A stretch of 9,908 nucleotides of DNA from Waddliaceae bacterium (GTDB taxonomy: Bacteria; Chlamydiota; Chlamydiia; Chlamydiales; SLFE01). Below are positions 1-6,695 of the stretch, one piece after another. Location of the stretch: positions 1 to 9,908 of the forward strand of contig SLFE01000116.1 in NCBI GenBank assembly GCA_007124415.1, written 5' to 3'. Under the pieces are notes generated by a model, which had not been told where the DNA came from, ran no database searches, and saw nothing but the letters and a program-made list of their open reading frames with translations. Both the position numbers and the translations under genes were made by a program. The number at the start of each line of letters is the position of its first letter. Position 1 is the first letter of the stretch.

Positions 1-9
1 ATCCCCTAC

Positions 10-1305
10 CTAAAGGAAGGGGTCTTTCGGCGAATCTTGATAAAATTGAACATTGATTTCCAAAATTTCAAGACAGGGAAGCTCGAGAATCGCCCCCTCA
101 ACCTCCGAAAAGTGATCCACTAGCATTTCTATTTTTAAAATTTTCAGGTTTGTCAAATTTCGGATAAAAACCAGCTTCTCTGCAGAAAGGGGTGATTTAT
201 TTGAAATCTGTAGCCGGGTCAACCGCTTCATGCCCGCAAGCCTTTGGAATGCAAGTACGGAGAAGTTGCAGTCAATTAAAAACAATCGAGTCAGGGATGA
301 AAAGCGGGGCAATAAGTCAGCCCGGTCGTCTGAAAAAGTTAAACTATCCAACATGAGCAACTCGATAGATGCTAAACGGCTTAAAGTTTCAACATCCCAT
401 ATGGTGATATTGGTATCGCAAAGCGATAGATGCTTCAGTTGTTTCATAGACGCCAATATCTCAACGACCCTCGAGTTGAAATCGACTTTGTCTAAAAAAA
501 GACTATCAAGACCTTTGATGGCCGCAAGACGCTCCATCATTTCTCGAGAAACAGTGATTTTTCTCCTTCTACAGTGATAAATCACACATTTTTCCAGATT
601 TTCGGGGATTTTCAAAGCTTGTAGACGGCTGAAAATTGGCACAATTGTATCAAGCAGCCTCTCTTGAAATGTCATGGAATCCATGGACGACAAGTCCAGA
701 GAAAAAACACTTTCTTTGTGAAATTCAAGAAATTTCCGATCAGCTTCAGCGAGCGGTTTTAGATTTTCTGAATTTATCAGAACCCTCTCTTTAACCTTTT
801 TCAACACATTATCGTCTAAAAAACCCTCCGCCAAACGCAGAGACAAACGAGAGGCCTTGATGATTCCGGATGCGTCGAGATGGGACAAAATTTTGTGGAT
901 TAATTCCTGGGGAATAGAAAGAAAGGGATGCTTTTTACCGTAGTGGTCCAAAACTCGGCTGATGATACTTTCGTTCTTTTGCCTTTTATTTTTTTCGGGC
1001 TTCTCAGAACCTCTCTTCCGCTTTCCGAGCACTTTGGAGCCAAGCCTTTTCATATTGCTGTTAAAAGGGCCGAATCCGTTTCTCTGAAAAGGAACGATGC
1101 ACTGCTGACCTACGGAGGAGAGGTAAAAACCTTCAGGTCGAGACATGGATTGAAATAGCTTTTGAACGTCAAGCGTTTCAATCGGACCCTCGCTTTCTCC
1201 GACGCCAATTTCGAGCACGCCGTTCTTTTGAACGGCAAAAACCCGCCTACCTTCGGTGGAGAAAAAGTCGGGCAAAAAATTTATCGAAACCTGTCCGTTA
1301 TACAC
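10..1305 (-). CDS. F-box and leucine-rich-repeat protein, candidate host-directed effector
   Basis: I see three parts (numbering from the GTG at 1305, 431 residues). Residues 1-90 resemble nothing I recognise. At 95-110 lies a basic stretch, KRKR then KNKRQK, spaced like a bipartite nuclear localisation signal. Residues 129-168 fit the F-box pattern (IPQELIHKILSHLD, then a helical second half). From about 257 to 419, LxxLxL cores recur at 266, 290, 314, 338, 362, 387 and 412, a 24-25 residue pitch, with two looser copies at 200 and 228. F-box proteins bind Skp1 in SCF ubiquitin ligases and LRRs usually choose the substrate; in an intracellular bacterium this implies action on a eukaryotic host, which is inference. 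Start choice: GTG at 1305 has GGAA seven bases upstream; the alternative TTG at 1311 overlaps the rseP stop but leaves only one base after GGAA. No secretion signal is obvious. Type III export is possible but not shown by the sequence. Confidence 0.85.
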   Translation of the reverse strand: MYNGQVSINFLPDFFSTEGRRVFAVQKNGVLEIGVGESEGPIETLDVQKLFQSMSRPEGFYLSSVGQQCIVPFQRNGFGPFNSNMKRLGSKVLGKRKRGSEKPEKNKRQKNESIISRVLDHYGKKHPFLSIPQELIHKILSHLDASGIIKASRLSLRLAEGFLDDNVLKKVKERVLINSENLKPLAEADRKFLEFHKESVFSLDLSSMDSMTFQERLLDTIVPIFSRLQALKIPENLEKCVIYHCRRRKITVSREMMERLAAIKGLDSLFLDKVDFNSRVVEILASMKQLKHLSLCDTNITIWDVETLSRLASIELLMLDSLTFSDDRADLLPRFSSLTRLFLIDCNFSVLAFQRLAGMKRLTRLQISNKSPLSAEKLVFIRNLTNLKILKIEMLVDHFSEVEGAILELPCLEILEINVQFYQDSPKDPFL

Positions 1306-1307
1306 AT

Positions 1308-3260
1308 TCAAATTCCAAAAAGACGGCTGATGTCGTGAAATGTCACAAACAGCAAAAGCAGTATCAACAAAATGAAGAAAGGAATAATCAAACGCTCCAA
1401 ATGCTGCGGTTTGATCCGTTTCCCTGTCGCCATCTCAAACAGGAACATGCAGATATAGCCTCCGTCAAGCACAGGCACAGGGAGAAGATTGAGATAGCCT
1501 AAATTCAAGCTGATCAATCCAAGCCAAAAGAGTACCTCGGAAATGCTGATGTACCAACTATGCTGCACCGCCTGAACTATGCCTACAGGTCCGCTGAGCC
1601 ATTTGGGGCTTAGCGCTCCCGAAAAAAGAGCCTTAAGAGTGTTCCACATTTCTGTCGAAACGTCGGCGAACATAGTAAAAGGATCGGGATTATAGGTGAC
1701 CATCTGGTCCTGTATTCCCACAACTCCGAGAATCAGTTCGTTCTTCTCGATCGAGAGCTGCTCGCGAGCCCTTTCTTTGATTTCGGCATTTTCCAGGTTT
1801 TCAATTTCCCTTTCTTTATCTGAGAGCTGCCGCAAATATTCGGCCCTTTCCTTTTCGGTAGCGAAAAGATCCGCCCGCTTTTTAGGGGCGATAGGCTCAA
1901 GCAAAACCAAATTGCCGGCGCTTCGGGTCACATCCGCTGTACCGATCGATTGGGCAATTCGATTCAAGTCTTTGAGATCGACAGCTTCCTCAAACTGCGT
2001 ATCGGCCTTCCCGGCAGGAATGATGTCAGCAAGAGAGTCGTCCCTGAGGACAATCACATTCACCTTTTTTTTCTGCAGTTGTCCAAAGAGCTGAAAGGCT
2101 TTGTCGACCCTCGCCCCGTTAATTGCGACAATGCGATCGCCTTCTTCCAAGGGCTTTTCTTCATCGGAATAGGGATGCTCGGGGAAAACTTCGTCTTTCA
2201 TCTCGCTGTCGATAAAGTCAAGGGGATTTTCCACAACGGCTTCATAAGTCAAATTATAAGGTATATATCGAAGATCTCTAACTGGAACCTCGGCCAGGCC
2301 AGATTCGTGCTGCCAGTCGGTCAGTTCTTCTTTCACTTCCAAATCAAGTTTCAGCTCATGGACTGCAACGCGGGGCACGCGCCTCAAGAGCGTTTCATCG
2401 CCGCGTTGAATTGTCAGCAAAACCATGTCGTCGTTCAAGACGCTTCTGAGCTGATGCTGCGAAAAGATTCGCACGCCGTCGGCCCATATAATGCGGTCGC
2501 CTTCCTTAATCCCCCCGACGTTTTGCGAAGCGGGTATCAGAGCCTTTTGCTCTTTCGTCAGGTTTGCAGGGCGGTAGATCACCTGGCTAGCGGGCTGGAT
2601 GATTCCGGACGTGAGTATTTCGGCGCTGAGGGATGCGGGGTGAGGGTAGGGTTTTACGGCAATGTCGAAAGGAGTTTTTTCACCGGTTCGGTAATCGACC
2701 TTGAAGCCTTGAACATTTAGGGTTTCGTGGGCAATCATGGGAGCGAAAAGGTGGTCTCTCGAGGAAACATATTCATTGCCGTCGTAGGCAACAATTTGAT
2801 CTCCGGGCCTGATCCCTTCCTCATAAAGCATGGAATCGGGGTCGACCCAGCCGATATACGACGTGTACTCGGAGAAGGTCTTCTCCCTGCCGCCCACAGC
2901 CCAGATCAGGGAAAAAGCGACGAACGCAAACAACAAATTAACCAGAGGGCCTGCCAAAGCAACTTTGATGCGGTCCAGCGGCTTTTTGGTGAAAAAACCT
3001 CCCGGAACCGCATAGGGATCCTGCCCCTTCTTGGGCTCCATGCCCGCAATTTTAACGTAGCCGCCGAAGGGAAGCCAATTCCATCTCCACTCGACACCGT
3101 CTTTTTTCCATTTATAAATCGCTTTTCCGAAACCGATCCCGAAGGCCTCGACCTTCATGCCTACATGCCTGGCCATGTAATAGTGGCCGAGCTCATGGAT
3201 GAAGATCAGGAATCCCAAACCAATGAAAGCAAGAATAAAATATACATATGTTTCGATCAT
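1308..3260 (-). CDS. rseP: RseP-family site-2 intramembrane zinc metalloprotease, chlamydial long form
   Basis: An inner-membrane protease of the RseP/YaeL/RasP family, which cuts membrane-anchored anti-sigma factors or remnant signal peptides within the bilayer. The zinc site is plain: HELGH at residues 22-26 in the first membrane helix, and NLLPVPVLDG at 591-600, whose aspartate (599) is the third ligand. The family motif LSGPVGI is at 555-561. Further hydrophobic helices lie near 98-121, 573-590 and 625-642. Three PDZ-like segments (GxRPGDQI near 149, IKEGDRI near 251, LEEGDRI near 371) follow the second helix, and a charged coiled-coil-like segment runs at about 468-508. At 650 residues it is far longer than E. 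coli RseP (about 450); chlamydial homologues are also long. The start ATG lies six bases after the dxr stop, with a GAGGG ribosome site inside the end of dxr. Its own stop is two bases before the chosen start of the F-box gene. The actual substrate is unknown. Confidence 0.96.
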   Translation of the reverse strand: MIETYVYFILAFIGLGFLIFIHELGHYYMARHVGMKVEAFGIGFGKAIYKWKKDGVEWRWNWLPFGGYVKIAGMEPKKGQDPYAVPGGFFTKKPLDRIKVALAGPLVNLLFAFVAFSLIWAVGGREKTFSEYTSYIGWVDPDSMLYEEGIRPGDQIVAYDGNEYVSSRDHLFAPMIAHETLNVQGFKVDYRTGEKTPFDIAVKPYPHPASLSAEILTSGIIQPASQVIYRPANLTKEQKALIPASQNVGGIKEGDRIIWADGVRIFSQHQLRSVLNDDMVLLTIQRGDETLLRRVPRVAVHELKLDLEVKEELTDWQHESGLAEVPVRDLRYIPYNLTYEAVVENPLDFIDSEMKDEVFPEHPYSDEEKPLEEGDRIVAINGARVDKAFQLFGQLQKKKVNVIVLRDDSLADIIPAGKADTQFEEAVDLKDLNRIAQSIGTADVTRSAGNLVLLEPIAPKKRADLFATEKERAEYLRQLSDKEREIENLENAEIKERAREQLSIEKNELILGVVGIQDQMVTYNPDPFTMFADVSTEMWNTLKALFSGALSPKWLSGPVGIVQAVQHSWYISISEVLFWLGLISLNLGYLNLLPVPVLDGGYICMFLFEMATGKRIKPQHLERLIIPFFILLILLLLFVTFHDISRLFGI

Positions 3261-3266
3261 GAACCC

Positions 3267-4403
3267 TCAAATAGTTTCCGCTTCTTCTCTTGCCGCCCTG
3301 TCAACATCCATAAGCTCGTCCAAAGAGCCGATAGATACCGGACTATGGCGGCCAAGCAATGTCTCGAGTTTCTTTCCGATCTCAATCCAGCGTATTTGTT
3401 TTTTTAAAAACCGGTCGACAAGAACCTCGTTTGCAGCATTCAAGCAGCATGGCAGGCTGCCCCCTGCCCTTATCGCCTGATAAGCCAATTCCAGGCAGGG
3501 AAATTTCTTGCTATCAGGTAGGTAAAATTCTAACATCCCATTAGCTATAAAGTCAAATGGAGCCAGAAGACCGGGCCTGCGGCCGGGACAGGTCAGCGCA
3601 TACTGTATCGGCGCCAGCATGGTCGGCTCGGAAATCTGGGCCTTCATCGACCCGTCGACAAACTCGACCAGGCTGTGGATAAGGCTTTGCGGGTGGACGA
3701 CGACATCGATCTTATCGGCGGGAATATCAAAGAGCCACCTGGCTTCGATCACCTCAAGCCCTTTATTCATAAGGGTTGATGAATCGATGGTGATTTTAGC
3801 TCCCATCGACCACTTGGGGTGCTTGAGCGCCTGCTCAACTGTCGCCTTGGCCAATTGCTCGATCGAAAACGTCCGAAACGGACCGCCCGACGCGGTGAGA
3901 ACAAGGCGGCCGACGTCTTGGAGGCTCTCTCCGGCAAGGCACTGAAAGAGGGCGCTGTGCTCGCTGTCTATAGGGATTAGGCGCACGCCGTGCTTTTCAA
4001 CCAGAGCCATGACAAGCTCTCCGCCCGCGACAAGAACTTCCTTGTTGGCAAGGCCTATGTCCTTGCCGGCTTTGATCGCAGCAATTGTGGGGTTTAAGCC
4101 GATGGCGCCGGAAATCGCGGAAACGACAAAATCGACATCAGGATGGGAGGCGGCCGCGGCGAGCCCTTCGGCGCCGCCGACAACCTCGGTTCGGGGAAGG
4201 CGCTTTTGCAGCTCCAGCGCCTTGTCCTTATTGTAGACTGCGACCATTTTTGGAGAAAATTGACGAGCCTGCTTTTCCAGAAGGTCGATATTTTCACCGG
4301 CGGCAAGAGCGGCCACGCGGATTTCATCGCCCAAATGAGCGGCAACCTTCAGAGTATTTGTCCCTATCGACCCTGTCGAACCGAGTATCGCTATTGTTTT
4401 CAT
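3267..4403 (-). CDS. dxr: 1-deoxy-D-xylulose-5-phosphate reductoisomerase
   Basis: Cytoplasmic enzyme of the MEP pathway that converts 1-deoxy-D-xylulose 5-phosphate to 2-C-methyl-D-erythritol 4-phosphate using NADPH and a divalent metal; it is the target of fosmidomycin. The 378-residue product has the normal length. The NADPH-binding GSTGSIG is at 8-14, LANKE at 118-122, the metal-site IDSEHSA at 145-151 (D146, E148), MNKGLE at 212-217 (E217 the third ligand) and HPQSLIHS at 237-244. The frame stays open upstream to 4565, but the conserved N-terminus MKTIAILG fixes the start at 4403. That ATG overlaps the TGA of the upstream gene as ATGA, and I see no Shine-Dalgarno sequence before it, so translation probably depends on coupling to the upstream frame. 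rseP follows after six bases. Confidence 0.98.
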   Translation of the reverse strand: MKTIAILGSTGSIGTNTLKVAAHLGDEIRVAALAAGENIDLLEKQARQFSPKMVAVYNKDKALELQKRLPRTEVVGGAEGLAAAASHPDVDFVVSAISGAIGLNPTIAAIKAGKDIGLANKEVLVAGGELVMALVEKHGVRLIPIDSEHSALFQCLAGESLQDVGRLVLTASGGPFRTFSIEQLAKATVEQALKHPKWSMGAKITIDSSTLMNKGLEVIEARWLFDIPADKIDVVVHPQSLIHSLVEFVDGSMKAQISEPTMLAPIQYALTCPGRRPGLLAPFDFIANGMLEFYLPDSKKFPCLELAYQAIRAGGSLPCCLNAANEVLVDRFLKKQIRWIEIGKKLETLLGRHSPVSIGSLDELMDVDRAAREEAETI

Positions 4404-4954
4404 CGTTTTGGTAGGTAGATCATAAAATAAATTTCCGAGATCATCAAGGCAATTAATCCAAGAGCAAATGAAACCCGTCCTCCTGAGTTCATCGTGCTTG
4501 AAAATCCTCCGTCCCCCTTCCAGAAGCAGACAGGATTGGTCAAATACTGCCGGTAATCGGCGCAATTGCCGGAAATTCTTCCCACCACCGACGACAAACC
4601 GACCGATAAAAGGACCCCCGCGGCATAAACCGCTACCGCCCCCGCCGAACTTTTCGCCGCGATGGATTTGACGGAAACCGGCCGCGAATAGTCATTTCTT
4701 CTCTTAATAAGAACAAATCTGTCATTTAAACTATTGGCGGCATAATGAGTCGCAGCCCCTGCCGAGGCCAAAAGCGCCGCATTGATAATGTGATACCCGC
4801 CATACCGAATTAAAGACATCGAAGAGTCGGTACCATCGTAACTATGCCAGGTCAAAGCATGGTTTAAGATCTCGCAAGCGATCGCGGGAGCCGCTCCGAC
4901 GCCTATACAGACGGCCCTTTTACCCTCCTTTGGCAAGGAATCGAGAATTTGCAT
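4400..4954 (-). CDS. Small membrane protein with four predicted helices, unknown function
   Basis: I do not recognise this 184-residue protein. It has four hydrophobic segments at about 13-34, 53-75, 98-124 and 160-181, rich in Ala, Gly and Ser, with a basic patch (KRRNDYSRPVSVK) at about 84-96 between helices 2 and 3. Two cysteines, C131 and C143, lie in the loop between helices 3 and 4. If the N-terminus is cytoplasmic, the positive-inside rule puts the basic patch inside and the cysteines in the periplasm, where they could form a disulfide; this is inference. The start is well supported: AGGAGG lies five bases before the ATG. It is the first gene after the minus-strand promoter, and its TGA overlaps the dxr ATG, so it is the likely lead gene of the dxr-rseP operon and may serve to load ribosomes on dxr. 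The tight coupling argues that the frame is real. Confidence 0.85.
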   Translation of the reverse strand: MQILDSLPKEGKRAVCIGVGAAPAIACEILNHALTWHSYDGTDSSMSLIRYGGYHIINAALLASAGAATHYAANSLNDRFVLIKRRNDYSRPVSVKSIAAKSSAGAVAVYAAGVLLSVGLSSVVGRISGNCADYRQYLTNPVCFWKGDGGFSSTMNSGGRVSFALGLIALMISEIYFMIYLPKR

Positions 4955-4959
4955 GAAAA

Positions 4960-4965
4960 CCTCCT
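4960..4965 (-). promoter_or_regulatory. Strong ribosome binding site for the lead gene of the dxr operon
   Basis: On the minus strand this reads AGGAGG, five bases before the ATG at 4954. It is the best Shine-Dalgarno match in the minus-strand operon and it fixes the start of the four-helix protein. By contrast the next gene, dxr, has none. Confidence 0.85.
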
Positions 4966-4980
4966 AAAAAAACAACTTGC

Positions 4981-5008
4981 AGTATAACCTTCTCCCTCGA
5001 GATTTCAA
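4981..5008 (-). promoter_or_regulatory. Sigma-70-type promoter for the minus-strand dxr-rseP operon
   Basis: On the minus strand TTGAAA (5008-5003) is followed after 16 bases by TATACT (4986-4981). Each hexamer matches the consensus at five of six positions. Transcription would start near 4974, giving a short leader of about 20 bases that contains the AGGAGG ribosome site. Chlamydial sigma-66 accepts such promoters. No operator is evident within it. The call rests on sequence match only. Confidence 0.6.
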
Positions 5009-5023
5009 TTCTTTTATAAGATC

Positions 5024-5052
5024 TTGTGAAAAATTGCTTTTACTATTATAAT
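5024..5052 (+). promoter_or_regulatory. Sigma-70-type promoter for the metal-import operon
   Basis: TTGTGA (5024-5029, four of six consensus matches) is separated by 17 bases from a perfect TATAAT (5047-5052). The expected start point is near 5058-5059, only three or four bases before the ATG at 5062, so a transcript from here would be nearly leaderless. If the promoter is real, the alternative GTG start at 5026 cannot be used, because it lies inside the -35 hexamer. The divergent minus-strand promoter is 16 bases away. Confidence 0.5.
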
Positions 5053-5061
5053 GTTATAACA
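5052..5061 (+). promoter_or_regulatory. Palindrome over the predicted start site, candidate metal-responsive operator
   Basis: TGTTATAACA is a perfect 10-base palindrome that begins at the last base of the -10 hexamer and ends just before the ATG. TTATAA occurs twice here, at 5046-5051 and 5054-5059. The half-site TGTTATA resembles the arms of Zur boxes of proteobacteria (TGTTATA-N-TATAACA), but with the arms merged. Its position is where a repressor would block RNA polymerase, and the operon imports metal, so a Fur- or DtxR-family site is a reasonable guess. An AT-rich palindrome this short can also occur by chance. Confidence 0.35.
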
Positions 5062-5964
5062 ATGAAATCCTGTTTTAAACAAATCAAAATTTTTCTTTTC
5101 CTGGCAATTTTGACCATCCCATTCTGCATGATGGCGGCTCAAGGGAAAACGGCCGATTCGCCAAGCCCCGGCGACACCCGCACGCATACTGTCCTTGTCA
5201 GCATCAACCCCTACAAGTATCTGGTCAACCGCATCGCAGGCAAAACGCTCCGCGCAGTCGTCTTGGTTCCCCCGGGATCTAACATGCACACCTATGAACC
5301 GACTCCCAAGCAGATAATGCAGGCGAGCAAAGCCGACATCTGGCTGATTACCGGAGAGTCCTTTGAGGAAAAAGTCCACCCCTCGCTCGAAAGCTACAAT
5401 CCCCAAATGGCCAGAATCGACCTAAGAGAAGGCATTGACCTGATTTGCGCTCCTGAACATCACGGATGCAAACATTGCAGCAAAGGGTGCGATCTGCACT
5501 ATTGGCTAAGCCCCCGAATTATGGCCGAGCAGGCAAAAATTGTCGCCAAAGAGCTGAAAAAGAAATACCCCGAACACTCCCGGCTCTACGAGGCCAACCT
5601 CCGGAAATTTACGAAGGATCTCGAAATTCTCGACGACGAATTCGAAACCTTTTTGGCACCCCTCAAAGACCGCGCCATTTTCGTGTCGCACCCGGCCTAC
5701 GGCTATCTGGCGCGCGACTACAACCTCTCTCAATACACCATTGAGTTCGAGGGAAAGGATCCGACTCCCAAGCAGCTGACCGCAATTCTCAAAACTGCCA
5801 GAGAGCACAACATAAAAACCGTTTTCATCCAAAAACAGTATAATAATAAGGGGGCCCGCCTCGTTGCCGATGAACTGAACGCCGATTTGGTCGAACTAGA
5901 TCCCTATGCCGACGACTACATTTTAGAAATGAGGCGCATTGCCGCACGGTTTGCAGGCAAATAA
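5062..5964 (+). CDS. Periplasmic metal-binding protein of a zinc/manganese-type ABC importer (ZnuA/TroA/YtgA family)
   Basis: Cluster A-I (cluster 9) solute-binding protein that captures a divalent metal in the periplasm and passes it to the permease. The ATG at 5062 gives 300 residues with a normal signal peptide: a basic n-region (KSCFKQIK) and a hydrophobic core at about 10-24, with cleavage near AAQG. A GTG at 5026 would add 12 Tyr/Asn-rich residues that spoil it. Likely ligands are H76 (NMHTYEP), H146 (DLHYW), H210 (VSHPAYGY) and D284 or D285 (DPYADDY), the three-His-plus-Asp set known from TroA. A Cys/His-rich loop at 129-146 (C129, H133, H134, C136, H138, C139, C143) sits just before ligand H146, where ZnuA proteins often carry a His-rich loop. 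No lipobox is visible, so it is probably soluble. Zinc, manganese and iron(II) are all possible substrates. The ATPase gene starts five bases downstream. Confidence 0.93.
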   Translation: MKSCFKQIKIFLFLAILTIPFCMMAAQGKTADSPSPGDTRTHTVLVSINPYKYLVNRIAGKTLRAVVLVPPGSNMHTYEPTPKQIMQASKADIWLITGESFEEKVHPSLESYNPQMARIDLREGIDLICAPEHHGCKHCSKGCDLHYWLSPRIMAEQAKIVAKELKKKYPEHSRLYEANLRKFTKDLEILDDEFETFLAPLKDRAIFVSHPAYGYLARDYNLSQYTIEFEGKDPTPKQLTAILKTAREHNIKTVFIQKQYNNKGARLVADELNADLVELDPYADDYILEMRRIAARFAGK

Positions 5965-5969
5965 ACGTT

Positions 5970-6695
5970 ATGAGTTCTACGGTAATTCGATTTAAAGACG
6001 TCTATTTTGGATACAATCAACTGTGTGTTCTGGAAAACATCAATTTCTCTATTGAAAAAGGAGAATTTGTCGGGATAATCGGTCCGAACGGAGGGGGCAA
6101 AACAACTCTTCTCAAACTGATGCTCGGAATTTTAAAGCCCCGGTCGGGAGCGCTCGATGTTTTCGGCTCAGATCCGCGCCGCGCCGGCTCCCGCGTCAGC
6201 TATGTCCCCCAAGCCTCCACTTTCGACCGCCAATTCCCTATTTCAGTTTATGATCTCGTCCTTTCCGGCCGCCTGTCCCGCCTCCCCTGGTACGGGCGCT
6301 ATCGAAAAACCGACAAAGAGGCGGCGCAGCAAGCATTGAAAACCGTCAAGCTTGAAAACCTTCAGCACCGCTCTTTCGGCACCTTGTCGACAGGACAGGC
6401 GCAGCGGGCGCTGATCGCCAGAGCATTGGCCGCGAATCCTGAAATCCTGCTGCTCGACGAGCCCACGGCAAGCATCGACCCCGAAACTTCGGAAGATGTC
6501 TTGAGAATTCTCACTAAACTAACGCCCGACATAACGGTAGTGATGGTGACCCACAACCTTCGGGCCGTGATACACGACGCGCAAAAAGTGCTGTCGGTCC
6601 AAAAAGGGGTGGCCGTCATGGCCCCCGAGCAAGTCTGCCAGCATTTTGCCTACGGCGTTTACCACCCGCCCCTCATCCAGGGAGCCGGCCACTGA
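5970..6695 (+). CDS. ATP-binding protein of the zinc/manganese-type ABC importer (ZnuC/YtgB-like)
   Basis: Cytoplasmic ATPase of 241 residues that powers the metal importer. Walker A is GPNGGGKTT at 38-46, the Q-loop glutamine is Q81 (YVPQ), the signature is LSTGQ at 139-143, Walker B plus catalytic glutamate is ILLLDEPTASID at 159-170, and the H-loop histidine is H195 (VMVTHN). The signature has Thr in place of the usual first Gly of LSGGQ. FDRQFPISVYDLV after the Q-loop is typical of the metal-import subfamily. The gene begins five bases after the binding-protein stop, with only a weak purine-rich ribosome site, and its TGA shares one base with the permease ATG (TGATG), so the three genes are probably co-translated. 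Confidence 0.95.
   Translation: MSSTVIRFKDVYFGYNQLCVLENINFSIEKGEFVGIIGPNGGGKTTLLKLMLGILKPRSGALDVFGSDPRRAGSRVSYVPQASTFDRQFPISVYDLVLSGRLSRLPWYGRYRKTDKEAAQQALKTVKLENLQHRSFGTLSTGQAQRALIARALAANPEILLLDEPTASIDPETSEDVLRILTKLTPDITVVMVTHNLRAVIHDAQKVLSVQKGVAVMAPEQVCQHFAYGVYHPPLIQGAGH

Noticed and set aside
1950..2720. Open frame of 256 codons on the plus strand
   Set aside because: It lies wholly inside rseP on the opposite strand. RseP there is clearly coding, with PDZ motifs and conserved residues, and the plus-strand product has no recognisable motif or ribosome site.
2727..3407. Open frame of 226 codons on the plus strand
   Set aside because: It runs antisense across the start of rseP and the end of dxr, both of which have catalytic motifs in the minus-strand frame.
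4404..4565. Longer N-terminus for dxr, from an ATG at 4565
   Set aside because: The extra 54 residues come before the conserved MKTIAILGSTGSIG start of Dxr and sit inside the upstream membrane-protein gene. They are just the frame running open.
5026..5061. GTG start for the metal-binding protein
   Set aside because: It would put a Tyr-rich extension before an otherwise normal signal peptide, has no ribosome site, and lies in the predicted -35 hexamer. The ATG at 5062 is preferred, though also without a Shine-Dalgarno sequence.
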